From Amblyornis subalaris (Eukaryota; Chordata; Aves; Passeriformes; Ptilonorhynchidae), in contig JACAXG010000018.1 of assembly GCA_018881555.1 (NCBI GenBank), positions 6,819,634 through 6,883,633 of the forward strand: a stretch of 64,000 nucleotides of DNA, in the 5' to 3' direction. This document shows positions 25,729 through 39,000 of this stretch, piece by piece. Positions within the stretch are counted from its first letter, which is position 1, and each line of letters opens with the position of its first letter. A program made the position numbers and the translations under genes. Under the pieces are notes generated by a model. It worked only from the letters and a program-made list of their open reading frames with translations. It was not told the origin of the DNA and ran no database searches.

Positions 25729-25751
25729 GGGCGGGGCGGGGCGGGGCCGGG
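25729..25751 (+). promoter_or_regulatory. GC boxes / G-quadruplex motif
   Basis: Five runs of three or four G separated by one or two C, including overlapping GGGGCGGGG cores. These are consensus Sp1/KLF GC boxes, and the run pattern also fits a very short-loop G-quadruplex. Occupancy is inferred. Confidence 0.6.
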
Positions 25752-26013
25752 TGCCCGCCCCACGCAGGCAGCACCGCCCCGCCCCGGGAGCCGCTGCGCT
25801 CCGCCCTCCCCCCGGAGCAGCGGGGGCCCAGGTGGGAGCCGGCCGGGGCAGGGCTCTCCTGCGTCCCCGGGGCGCTGGGCGGACGGAACCCACCCCAGCG
25901 CAGAGCCCCGCCCGGTCCGGCCGCGCCCGGCGCCAGGAGCCGCTCGGCGGGGCCGAGGGGACGGTCCTGCCCTCGTCCGCCCTGCGGAAATGTAATCGAG
26001 GGCTGACCTGGTG

Positions 26014-26024
26014 GGGGACTCCCC
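26014..26024. promoter_or_regulatory. NF-kappaB-like palindrome
   Basis: GGGGACTCCCC fits the GGGRNNYYCC consensus with dyad symmetry, at the edge of the CpG island. A single match; function is inferred only. Confidence 0.3.
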
Positions 26025-26062
26025 TCCGCCTGCACTGTGCATGCCGGCCTCAGGCCCCGGAG

Positions 26063-26830
26063 CCTGCCTGAAGGTCATGGAAACCCCAGAGCGCTGCACA
26101 CCTGTACAGCAGGAGGAAAGAAGCAGGAACCCAGCTGGTACCTCTGTGCGGGGAGCTGCCCCTGCTTTCCAGCTCCTTGACCTGCGGCAGCTGGGAACTG
26201 GGCTCTGGCACAGTTAACATCGTGTGGGTAGGATCTCTCCAAGAAAGTCTCATTAGGAAGCTACTTGTAATCCTTACTATTCCCTTATAAATTCATTGTT
26301 TTCGATCTTGCATGAGAAGTGTTTCTTATCAATAAAAATGATCTGCTGTAGTCTTCATCCATGACCACAGAACCCAAAGAATATGTTTTCATTTCTCTTG
26401 GAGTACTGCCCTCATAGAGAACAGCTCTATTGCATTAGAGGGTGATGCAATATGTAATGCCTAATACAGTTAAAAAAAAAAAAAAAGGATAACCCATTAA
26501 GGAAAAGCGTAACAGAAGAAAATCATCGACTGATCTAATTTTAATGACAGCACTGACCATAAAACATACCGGTGAATGCCTTTAAAAAACTACAATAAAC
26601 ACAAATGCACATCTTCAAGCTATTGTCTATATTATGCAGTGAGCAGAGATAAATACATTATAGACACAATACATCAAAGCATTATCAAAGTTGCAGTTAG
26701 ATGACACAGTTTCTGTGTCTGCTATCTAAAGCACAAGCATGCTGTTTTATGCTTCCAGTGAGGCTACACAGATAATGGAAAGAACCAAAATGAAATAGCT
26801 CACAGAAGCCCCCGGGTTACTTCAACACAG
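26063..26830. other. Non-coding DNA between island and right direct repeat
   Basis: GC content falls to background by about 26.25 kb. An A run occupies 26472-26486. The 68-codon plus-strand frame at 26011-26217 starts inside the island, has no recognisable domain and is not called. Confidence 0.5.
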
Positions 26831-26908
26831 GGATTAGTCTGAGAAGGATATGGACAAATTCCAGTATTTCATGTTTGCAGTACTTCCTAGGACCACTCAT
26901 CTTAAGCA
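26831..26908 (+). repeat. Direct repeat, right copy (flanks CpG island)
   Basis: Same orientation as 25207-25284 and about 1.62 kb away. The longest shared blocks are CTGAGAAGG and CCACTCATCTTA. The homology stops abruptly on both sides. Confidence 0.75.
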
Positions 26909-26958
26909 GGAACTAATTTCATGGCAGTTTTTTCTGAAAAGACACAGAACAGTTTTAC

Positions 26959-27022
26959 AAAAAAATCCCCCAAAAAACCCAAGAAACAAACAACAAACCA
27001 ATAAACCCACCCCCAACAAAAC
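26959..27022. repeat. A/C-rich low-complexity run
   Basis: Nearly G-free stretch of A and C (AAACAAACAACAAACC-like). Confidence 0.75.
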
Positions 27023-30000
27023 TCATCAAATTCTGAGGTATTAAAGATGGCAGTGGGCCTTACAAATTTCTGAAATTTCCTTACAGATTTCTTTCAAATT
27101 TACATTGGTCTGTGAAAGGAAAACTCCTTAAATAGCTGTAGAGGTGAAGAGATACTGAAACCATAAGTTTTTATCTCTTCTTCAGAAGAGGAGTGAAGAG
27201 GCCAATGCGAATGGTTCTCAGCTGGAGTCCTTGGCCTTCTTAATCCTTTGACATCGCTGATTGCTTTATAGAATTTTCTCTAGCAGTATTACTTCAAAAT
27301 AAGGAACTGAAAATAACTGAAGCATAAAGAACTGAAATACGGGTTTTCTAACACCATAAGCATGTATGACCAACACCATGGTTTGCTGTTGTTCCTCCCC
27401 CCGCAAAGACCTCCACAAACAAAGCTGTGTCGGTTCTGACAGTTTCCTAAGCCTTTTACATTTCAACACAGCAATAAGAGTACTTGCTACCTAAGGAAGA
27501 GTTCATGGAAGATTTTTGACTAGTTTCACCAAGATATTTTTAACAATCAGTGCAGTATTTTGATAGCATTGGATCTAAATCTATCTCCCAATATTTCTCT
27601 GCTCAGCAGAAAAGGCTGACTAAGACTAAAGTTTTTTTCCCAAATCAAGAGAAAAGATCAGAGGAAAAGGGGCAGGAAAGTTAGAATGCAAAACTGTAAT
27701 AAAACTACTGTGGTACTTTTGACAAATATATGAAATAATATGAAGGACAGTTGGAGAATATAAACTTCTATATATTGGTAATATACTTTTTCTATTTTTT
27801 TAATTGATGGGACATACTAAGGTCCTCAATCAGAGGCAGTCTCTTTGTAATGAGTTATATAAATACTTTTTGTATCTACAAGATAGGTCCACGGGCTCCT
27901 AGAATAATACAAAACACAAAATTGTTTTGTTCTGAAGTATTTGGCAAGAATTAAATGACTGGGTAGAAAACACACACTTTTTGTAAAAGACTGTCCACAA
28001 CTGCAGTCAAGTTTAAAAGCAAACTGGAAACATTTCCCTGAATGTACAAAACATACTATAGAGCAATCAAGACAAATTAATTGATAAGCTACAAGAAAGC
28101 TACAATTGAAAGCTACAAGAAAAACCTTAAAAATCTTTGTCAGCATGGCAAGAAAGCAGTGCAAACCAAAAAATTTATGAAATTAAATTCTATTCAAGCC
28201 ATAGATGAAATTTATAATTTCAATTTAGAGTCTCAGCATCACTGGTCTATGCCCCAGGCATGTCTGTGGGCAACTGAAGTGCAACCTAACTATCCTTAGA
28301 GGAGGGTACACACTGACATAGTGTAGTGTAACACTACAAAAGAAAAAAACCTACACCAATATTGTAGGTCAGAGCTGGTCATTATTGGCAGGTATGTATC
28401 AGAATTTATTTACTTGTTCCTGTGTAGGAATATTATTTCACCATAAAACAAAACAAACAAAACCAAAACAGGAATCCATTAATAGCAACATGAAAACATA
28501 TTTTAAAATAAGTAAAGAAAAACATGATTTTTAGATTGCTTGGATTGCCTGGACAATCTGGTTGACTGTTCTTTCGAAAAAAAAAATTTAAACCCCAAAA
28601 GCATTGCGTGTCTCAGAACGGACCATTGCAATAGCCTGGCATAAAATGGTGAATGCTGAATTAGCAGGCATTATAGTTTTGTTTTGAGACAGAAAAAGTT
28701 ACTAAATACAAATTTTATTTAATAACAAAATCTAGAAAAAAACATCTCTTAAAACATTCAAAAAAATATTAAATTCAGGAGTTGTCATATTGAGTAACAA
28801 TGGCAAAGACTCAAATTCCAAAAAGCACAGTATAATGGTTTAGGGAGAGAAAAAAAAAAAAACCATCACAAATATTTGATGAGAAGAAGCCCATGGAATA
28901 AGGATGACAGTGCATGCCAAATATAAATTTGCTAGTCTGGGAATAAAAAAACCAGCACAAGCTTAGTGTGCATATACAGAGGTGACATATACAGAGCACA
29001 AGTTGATTGGCTTCTTGCAGGCAACTTGCCTTGTATACCTCTTTCATTTGCACACAATCCTCTGACTTCAGAGAGCAAAATTTCCTCCTGCTATTGACTA
29101 AAAGCAAATTGAAATCTTACAACAAAAATCAGCTCGATTAAATGCTTCAACATCATCAGAAAGGGTAAACACAGGAAGTTATCCAGGAGCACAGAAAACC
29201 TGTATACAGAGTTTCCTCAATGTTGACTCCAGATGCTTGTGAGGGCTTTCTTTTCCCTGAATGAAAATACTGAATTCCACAACTGAACATTTTTTTTTTT
29301 ATCAAAGGATTTTTAACCTTTTTCTTTCAAACAACAGTGATATTTACAACCTAAGCACATGGCAAGCAGTAACAGATGGGCAGAATCAAACAGATGGGTG
29401 AACACAAGGTAACAGCAAGATGTTTACGATGAGCGTAATAAACAGCTGCCACAAGTAGATGACCATCATCAGATCTCTCTTCTGTTGCTCCTTGCCTGTC
29501 ATAAAAGTAAGGGTCCTCCTAAATCACAATCCCTACTGTATTTATTTTAATAGCTCTTCTGTGGACTTTTACTTCTTGACTTGACAGTATTGTGCACTGA
29601 GGTGTCCAAAGTTCGCCATCGTTATTCAAGTGGATGCAGCAGGATGAGAGTCATTCATCATAGAAGTCACTGGAAACCGCAGAAGTAATTCCAAATTATT
29701 CATGATGTCTATGAAAATATCAGCCACCACTTTTAGCCACAGCCAGTGAATAGCAACAAAAATTCTCTTGCACGTCATTTGCCCAAATTTAGTCTTGGAT
29801 ATTAACACAGACCAGAGATGGCTGGTTATATGATAGAATATGAGCTGGGGAAGCAGAGATGCAGGCAAATGTTGCCTTCCTAACTGATTAGCAGTAACAT
29901 GCTAGCTAAATTTACTTAGTTTAAAATGGTTATTGTTCTTTGTTGTCTGTCCTGAATGTTATAGTGAAAACAAGGAACACAAAACTATTTCTTGCTCCAC

Positions 30001-33000
30001 ACATTCCATATTAAAATGGATGTCTACATGGGATGTGGACATGATCTCGTTCTGTGTTGTGTGGGAACAATAACTTCCACAGAGGCCAGGACAGAGAGTG
30101 AGAGGACTGCCAATGTGCCCGGTTATGAAGACAGACTTATTTACTTTCTTTAATTTTTTTATACCCTTCATAGCACAATTAAAACCTTCCTATTAGCCCA
30201 ATGTTACTTATCCAAACTGCATGTAATGTTTTTGAATGTGGAACACAAAATAATAAGAAAGCTTTATCCTGGCCTATGCCACTGAAAATTAATAGTGTCT
30301 TCCTGCTTTTGCCTATAGTTTTTAATTTCTCCTGAAAGCTTGCTAAGAATAATATCTTCAAACAGCTCTGTTGCTGTGTTTAAAATAAGTCTACAGAGAA
30401 ATGACTGCTACCTCACACTGTTTGCATAATATCAACAAATTATACATGTGCTCTATTCTGATAGCTAATACCTGCAAAAATAAATTACTTTCATTGCTGT
30501 TATAGTCCCAGACTCCATAGGTTCAAACTTAATTTTCTAATACATTTAGGTAGATTAATAAAACATGGTGGCTTAGCCCACCAGAACATAAAATCTTTGA
30601 CCAGTGTAACAGAAATACTTAAAACATTTGTCTCTATTATTCCTAACTTCCCTGAACTAGCTTCTCTCAGAATGCCTTTTTTACCTACTCAGTGTCCTTG
30701 AAGCTTATCCCAAGGATTCATTTTCACACAACACTCTAAGATGATACTGCAGACAGTCAACTAGGAGCTACAGCTGCCTCAACCTCCCCCACAGCCCACA
30801 CTTGCCTAATTAAATATTCATCACTCCCGAATGCTGCGGTGTCAAATATGAGCAGTTTCCCAGCCTGACCTTCTACAGCCAGCCTGTGGTTTGTGCTGGA
30901 GAATAAACAAGACTGGGACTTACCTGCTGAAACATAAAATGGCATAATGCAGTTTTCATGTTGCACATTAAGTTCTGTGCATGCAGTGTAAAATTCTCAC
31001 TGCAGAAGCCAGAGTACTATCTTTTAGTGTTCAATATGTATTGAATACCTGTATGCAAAGCTGCATGGGCAACGTTATGAATAAACTTTCTGCAGAAAAC
31101 GAAAATATTTTCTTTCGTATTATACAGATCCTGTTTTGTATCTATGGTCATATCTTACAACTTAAAAATATATGATTGCTGAATATTGTCAAATAAAAAA
31201 AAAACATTGAGGCATACTAATATCAAGTATATGAGGGTTTTTTTAGTGGCTTTATACTTGTATCTTAGTTCCATTTACAAGAAAGTTGGGGCTTGCCTCC
31301 AAGACAAAAGATAAAAGTTCTTATAACTCATTTAATTGTATCAGATTCTGCACATATTTACATCTGTACTTAATGGAAGAGAAGGCTGAACAGAAAAAAA
31401 CAGAAGGAATCACCTTCTCTGTTGTAGAAACCATAGCTGTAATAGTCTATAAGTTCCATAAATCTTTGAGATTTTATATAACCAAAACATATCCATATCA
31501 TGTCCATACAAAATAAAAATTTTATAAAGCTTGTGTTTTGACCCCAACACTTACATTAACCTGTTAAAGAGAAAAATATCAGAAATTGGCTGCAAAACAG
31601 CCAATACTGGGTATGCAGTGTTCTTAAGACAGTAGAAGAGGCATTGCACCAAATCAGCCATGAGAATTCTGTAAGTATAATAACTAGTACAGCTTAGGCC
31701 AGCAAGCAAAAATATTCAGAAGCAGCTTGTTTTCACTACACATAGGTAGTGACACCTATGGATGTATATATACTTACCTGAAATATATATATGTAGTTTA
31801 AAAAAGGTAGATTCCATAGCTTCAAGAATTTATTCAGTCTTCTGTTGCAACTTATTTGCCCCTAGGTTTTCCCATAAATAGATTTCTTCTTCAAAGTCAA
31901 GGGCTTTCCCACCGTTTTCAGGGATTTTCTTTCCCCTGGAATTTTATCCTAGCCATGGCTTGATGCCCTAATTAACCTAAAATTTAAGATTGAAATGTGC
32001 AAATCCTTAAATCTTCACATCCTTAATCTGGCATAAATTGCAATGTATTTGCGTGAACATACTGCAGCTACTATCTCAGCGAGGAGAAAGACAGAAAGGA
32101 GATACTGCAGTCCAAACAGTTCTTCAAAGTCTACATCTTGAAGAAATTTTGAAACATGTCCTTCGTCCAAAATTTGATTCTGTTAATTATTAAATATGAA
32201 GTACCGGTGTTGAGAGCAAGTTAAATTACCACACTGCTAGGTCTGTGGTCTGTCTTTTCCCTTCTGGCAGTGTCCTGCAGATATTGAGAAGAAAAACTCT
32301 TTATCAGCATCCCTGTGGAATCCCTCAGTAATGCCGTTTGGGGAACATGAGCAGTTACCAGTCTACTCCACATTTTCCAGAACAGCTGTGATTGTAATAA
32401 GGATCCATAGATCTTCTTTCCACAGAATACAGCTGATTAGCTCTCACAAAGTATGCAAAATTTAACTCTGACATAGAGGAAAACCATTTTAAATAGACTT
32501 AGAATTGATCTGATCATATCTATGGTTTGATGAACCTGAGCTGAGCCTTGCTCATGACTAATAAGGGTTTATATGTGCTCAATACTCTACAACTCTAAAC
32601 TAAATAGTAATTTTTCTACTCTGCAGTATTATTTTCATTACAGGCAAAACCCCCCACATTCCAAAAGTTATTTTATTATCATTTCCAGGCAATTGGAAAT
32701 TCATCTAGGCTTCATGATACAGATTAAGCCTGAAGAAACTAGCCACTGTGTGCTTCAGGCACCAAATATTCATCAGGGATATGAATCAGAGGGTATCACA
32801 CCCATTTAGCATTGCTCAAGCTGTAAAGGAGTCTGTGTTAGGGTCTTGAGTTTGCATGCTGCATACAGTGGGTAGATTTTGATGGACTTATTCAATATCT
32901 GTGCAGTATCATCATTTGTTTCCCTACATTCTACCACATATTCTTCTGTAACCATATGACCATTCCTCCTCCACAACTACTTGTGGCTTCAGGCAAACCT

Positions 33001-36000
33001 CCGTCATCTGCCCTTTTCACACCACTTTAAATCAGTCCCTAGGTACCAGCAAGGAAAAGAGGCACAATCAAAGTAAGTCTAGGAGATTAAGAGCAGGAAA
33101 AGGGAGCAACCAGAGACTTCCATCTCACATGTGACCCACAAGCATAAGTTAAAGACAATTTTTGGTTCTCAGGTGGGAACACTCAGTGGTAGAGCAAGTA
33201 CTTGGGACCATGTACTTGAGACCTCAGGAAACTGTAGAAATTGAGTATGAAATCATTGCAGTCTCCTGGTGACAACATTCTAAGATGTGATCAAATAAAG
33301 GCCTTAAGCATAAACACAAAACATTTTTTGGCTCTATAGCCTAAGGAAGTGAAATAGGTTTGTTATGAACTCAGTTACTATAAAGTTACAAGTCAGTGAC
33401 AATGATAATAACCTGTATATGGCCAAGGTGAGTAAAGAATAACTTCATTAGTTGCCTGTAAATATATTTCTGACTCTGAAGTCTAGAAGAGGAAGGTAAG
33501 TAAAAGGCTGGTAATGAGCCTGACTTCCAGCTCTACAGATCAGTACAAAGAATTATAATTTTGATATGTACATACATGCTCCATATAATCAGCACTGATG
33601 CTAGGATCATAAAGATACAGAGGAATACCACTGCTTGTATCTCTCATTGTGAGGAGAAGAAATACTACTAGAAGAAAACAACACCTGTACACTAGAAGAA
33701 TGATGGTAAACTTTAAACTTCATAGGGTCTTACCTGGTGGATATGAATATTACTGCTATTTAATCCCTTCAGAAATTTCGTAGTTCATATCAGCTGGTCT
33801 GTGTGCCTCGATATAGACCTTCAGTCACCAAATAGAAACCATGATTTATATTACAGAAATTATGACTTCAAACTTTTTCCCATCAGAACAGGACAGCTAT
33901 CTTTACTGCAGAAAGTGTATTAAAAATGGAAGAGATAAGCTCTTCAGTAAAAAAAAAAAAAAAAGCTATTAGAGTTATCTTATATCCAAAGAACAAGACT
34001 GGGGGTAGATGGGAAAAAAAAAAAACCCAAAACCCAACAACCCTTCACAATTTCCAATACATAGCTAACTTGTCAGTTATAAGCATCTTAATTGCAAAGA
34101 TGCCCTTAGCAGTTTTGTTCAGGTATTTATGGCATGTCATACAGTTTCGCTACTCTCTATTAGGTAACTCCACGTTCAACCGCAAGTTCCTATTGATTCA
34201 ATAATCACATTTTATCCTACATTATTTTACCTTATCATTAGCTAGATTCCTTCATATGATGTCTTCACAGATAACTTGGATTGCTCACATTTTAATACCT
34301 TACCTCTTTTGTTTTCCACCCAAAGAAAGAACAAAAAAAAGATGGAAATAAATAGATAGTAGATATTTTAACATGTTGATTTTTTTCTTGAAAGCAAAAC
34401 ATTAATCTGAAAACAACCATAGGATTTCCTCACCTTTTTTAGTATATATTGCTTTGGCTTCTCCAGGATCATTCCGTCTTTTGAGACAAAAACCACGGGG
34501 GGGAAAAAACCATGAGTGGTTTGTGTGACTGCCTTGCAAGTGATCTATAGAAGTAGAATAGTTATCAATAGAAATGACATCTTATTTCAAAACATTCTAC
34601 AGTCTCACAGAAGATTACAGTGCTGTCTAGCGGAGGATGATATGCAAGCCAAATTTTTCCTGAATGTCTCTAGTCATGAAGTTGTCACACTATGATATCT
34701 CATATCCATATGAACTGTTACTATTACTGCAATTAGAAGAAAGACTTTTTTTGCATTCTGTTTACACTGTTACTACTTTAAATAAGTGAAAAAAAATTCA
34801 TGGCTTTGTAAACATATGGATCAGGTACAGATGTATGGCATGTTCCCTCTCTTGTCCATAGCCAGATTTTATGCACAACACCTTCTTTTACCATAAGAAT
34901 CTGTTTTCAGTTTGCTTTCCTGCCTGTGACTTTTTATGAAAAGTTGGTCTCATGGTCTAACCATTTTCATTATTTAGGAGCAATGCCAACTTCTGAACTC
35001 GCTCAGCACTGTGAAAACAATTTCCCAGAAGTGTATCCATTGTGAACTTGCAGTTCACACAGGTCACCAAAATACACATACTTGCCCATAGATAAGAAGT
35101 AAATCAATTTTCACTTTAGATCATGCAAGACATTGCTATGACTGAAGTAGTTAAGGTAAGTGAATGGGGGAAGACAATTTCTATATCATTCCTTAGTTCT
35201 TAAAGGTAAATTATTGGGCTGAGCCCTTCCTCTGCCTCATCCTGAACCTCCTGTCCTGGTTTTTCTTTCAGAATGTGGACTTTCTGAACCACTCCCATCC
35301 CTTGCAACACAGAACTAGTTTGCTTCTGTGAACATGTCCAGACCTCATTTGCTTCTCCAAAGAGGTGTTTAAAAACCACCATCTTTACCTGATCCTTTAC
35401 TAGACAATCTAGTGCATAGTTATTACCACCTGATGTCAAAAATAAAAAAAATAACCTGGTTTGCCAAAAGCAATTGCTTTTCCTTTTCCAGCAGTGCTTT
35501 ATTTGAAAAGAAGGTGATCAAATTTTAATGATCTTCTTTTGTTAGCTTAAACCAAGTGCAAAAATTCCTCCTGTCACTTCCCTTATGTTTGAAGGGTATG
35601 ATTTTAAATGGCACCAAGATTTTGGGGATGAAAATTCAGATATTTAGCTTTTAAAAAGAGATTATAAAAGTTGTAATAAAAATGTTACAGAAAACAAAAG
35701 CATAAGCAATCAAATTATTAATGCCAAGATGTTTTTCAAGCAAAAATTTAAGAAGCCTTTGGAAAGGAACATTGAACCTTTGTTTTTTTTTCTGGAGATT
35801 TTATTTTGTTCTATATATGAAACATTTGCTCTAATCTGTACTTAAGGCTGGGGAGGAAGGTCAAAGTCAAGCATGATTATTGCTTCTTGTAAACATGTGC
35901 AGAATCTGAGAACTCTAATTCTAACAACAAAGACTTCTAAGAAAACCCAGGATTGCAGGAATAATCCATATTGAACAAACAGTGATTTTTAAAACAGCTG

Positions 36001-39000
36001 GAACTGTATGAATGAGGCTGGTAAAAAAACCACCTTGAAATAATTTGCCTAGAAATATACTTATGCAGACCTGGCTATCAGAAAGTGCACATCAGGATAA
36101 TGCTTTAAAAATTCAATTATACTGCAGAGGATGTCCCTAAAAAAAAAAAAAAAATTTTGCTGAATCTCACAGACAAAGGTCACCCTACAAAATTTTGGCT
36201 TTCCAAAAATTTCTTGGCTCAGACTCCTTGGCAAGACGATTTTTTATTGTCACCCTTGCAATTTGAATGGCCCATAAAATCTGAAAGACTAAAAGGCGTA
36301 TTTTCTCAATTTATGCATATAATAGACAGATTTTCTTTCTAATCTGGGGTTTAAATAGCTTCCCACATTTTAAAATTATGACAACAAGATGCATTACAAG
36401 AATTGACTTCCCCATAACTTTGAAGAGGAGAGCATAAATTATCTTCTGCTTTTTTGGGGTTTTTTTTGCATAACTTAGTGGGCAAGTTTAATAGTAGAGT
36501 GATATGCAAAAGGCAATGACAGAAAAAGGTAGTTTTAGTAGAACTGTGTATAGAAGTGAGTTATGGAATAAAAAACACTTGGCAAGTTTTTTTGGGCTTT
36601 ATGGTTTGGATTTTTTTTCTTCTTTACCTTTAAGAGAATATGCAATAATATTAGACTGTAAGTGAAATCCTACTAACCACGAAACATGATGTGATAAGTT
36701 TCTAAATTTGAGGACAAAGTGGCAGAGATTCAGGGTTACACTGAGAACAGAAGTATCAATGAAAAAAGCATTGCTGGAACAACCATTTAGCAGAGCTTCA
36801 GAAATGTCTATTTTCTCTGGCAAAGGTTTCAATTTCCATCACAACACAATTCCACTTCTAGTTGTAAACTATTAGTCTTTATTGTGTTATCTGCTGTTAA
36901 AAAGAGCATCAGCTCAAACTGAGCTTCTGGAGGCCTGAAGTCCTATTTGTTTGCTGTTGTGATCTTGACTCACGACCGCAAACTAGTGCTGGCACAGCCA
37001 CTGGCTCTGAGACACAGAACCAAAATGCTTGTCAATGTCTCATGGAGAAACTTCTAGGGAAATGAAACAAAACAAACAAAAAACCCAGCCTAACAGCAAC
37101 AACAAAAAACCACTTCTGCTCATGCTGTAACTAGAAAGAAGGATTATTTTCTCCAAGATCCCAACAATCATTAGACCATCAGCTCCATAACCATTTGTAT
37201 ATACAAGTAGAAACTGAAGGACTGAGTTGCACAGATAGAAATCCTGGCATTTGAGTCCAGAGTTAAATTGGAAACACAGAGCTGAAAAGGACTTTCTGGA
37301 ATATCCACTCTCATTTGTGATTAAGATGACTTGGATCTCTTAATCCAAACAATTTGTGTACCTTGTTCCAAACCAATTTGCACCTACTGCCATCCTTGCT
37401 GCTGAATTTGGGTAGAGCACTTCCTACCCCTCCCTCTCCCAACCCTTCCCATCACTATTTCAAATTTCAGCCCCAGACTTGTAGTGAAAGGGAGACAGGA
37501 GATCATCTTTCTCTGCACTTCTCACCATTCAGATTTTGATTCCAAGTCTGTGGCCAAAAGTGAAAGCACCTAGATCTGCAGCAAACAAAAATAGTACTTT
37601 ACCGATGGCATAGGCCTGGATTTTGCTGTATGAGACAATTGCATCAGGTTTTCTTCCTCCTCCCATGCTTTTCAAGAGGGTTTCAACTCTGAAGAAAAAT
37701 TGCACATTGAACAAACAAAAGACTCTATAAGAGAAGAGATAGTGTTTCCCATTACATGACAGTATGGTCAAAAGCTACTGGAGCAGAGTATTCTAATGGA
37801 CAGTACATCACGAGTGACTCCAGAATTACTTCCCAAGTGTATTATGCAAGAGATCATGCCAGCTTCAAAAGGACAGATTTGAAGTTCAGGGCAAACATCA
37901 TTTATTGAAATTGTATCAAATAGATATGCAAAAATTACTGAGAGCTTTCAATTTATCTTTCCAGATATCAAAGCTGGAGGTGGGGAGAACCCAACAACAA
38001 AAAACTCAGCAGGAGTTACAAGACTGTGACCAATCCAGAAATGAAATTTCAGGTCTTAGGAGACAGCCATAAAGACACACAAGTGCTCATTTCAACCTAG
38101 ACTAGCTGTAGCATTTAAAAATTGGGTTCAAAACAGCATAAGAATTTCATCAAACAAGACAAGAAAGAGAGGATTGCTTTGAAAGAAACACTTATCTTCA
38201 TCCTTATTGTGTTTTATCTTATTCAGTCCAGCCCGAGAAGGAAGGACACTCATGCTGTTCAAATTATTCCTACTTTAGTTTCATTTTTCTAACCTGCAAT
38301 AAATACAACTTTATTGAAGCATGTAGTTTAACAAATCTTATATGTATTTCCAAAATAGAGGGGAACTTGAAAACTAAGCAAGAATGCTCATGTGTAAACT
38401 TTGTGAAATTAGATTTCAACCTGTATTAGAAGTACCAAGTAGCCAGAAGATGGCAACTGGAGACACATTGGACACAGATTCCTAAGCCAAGTTTCTGAAA
38501 ACAATGTTACAAGAAACAGCTGACGTAAAGAGAAGACAAGAGATAAATATTCATTTAATAATTCACTTAATATTGCAGGTCCAAGACTTTTTTCTGGAGC
38601 CTTCTAAGTTAGAATCCCATTTCAGATTTTTTTTAAATGAATCTCTCATAATTCACAATTTATATTAGCTCAACTAGATCATCTATTCCCTCAGGATCCT
38701 ATTCCTACTGAGAACAACAGATGCTTTCAGTATTCAACTTTGTTCTTTTATGTTTTTTTCTCTCATAGTGCAAATATTCCCATATTTTAGGGAAAGTATA
38801 TAAAGCCAGAAAATGAAATTATGTCCCAAGAGACATTCTGAGTATTAAATTCAGAATAAAATATTATAATAAAATATTTAACAGCTGAAGGGAAAATCCC
38901 AATTTAGTAAAGCCTTAGGGACTTGCTACCTGTCTTTGATGTTACTGTTCCCCAGAGCTGCTACATGATATGGAAAATCTTTGTACTGATAATCTACCAA

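Larger units (their letters stand above)
25378..26062. promoter_or_regulatory. CpG island (possible promoter)
   Basis: A sharply bounded GC- and CpG-dense block, the only one in the window, set in AT-rich DNA. It holds a pentanucleotide array (25491-25620), overlapping GC boxes and a G-quadruplex motif (25729-25751). CpG islands in birds usually mark promoters, so a transcription start on either strand is plausible. Open frames of 138-244 codons cross it on both strands, but they consist of repeat-encoded pentapeptides and Pro/Arg/Gly/Ala-rich sequence in several overlapping frames. I do not call them genes. One possible first-exon donor on the plus strand is CAG|GTGGGA at 25831/25832. Which gene, if any, it serves cannot be told from this window. 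Confidence 0.85.

Noticed and set aside
25318..26099. Long open frames of 138-244 codons on both strands
   Set aside because: They overlap in several frames at once, arise from stop-poor GC-rich DNA and the pentanucleotide array, and show only Pro/Arg/Ala/Gly-rich sequence without any domain.
33180..33235. tRNA A-box-like phrase (CTCAGTGGTAGAGCAAG), as in tRNA-derived SINEs
   Set aside because: No matching B box (GGTTCGAATCC-like) at the right distance and no cloverleaf.
33482..33500. GAAG|GTAAGT donor-like word
   Set aside because: The upstream acceptor is poor and the implied exon tiny. Such words recur by chance here (also near 51430).
35200..35439. Protein-like 79-codon minus-strand frame
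   Set aside because: Composition is plausible, but I cannot assign it to any family, and no convincing acceptor/donor pair bounds it.
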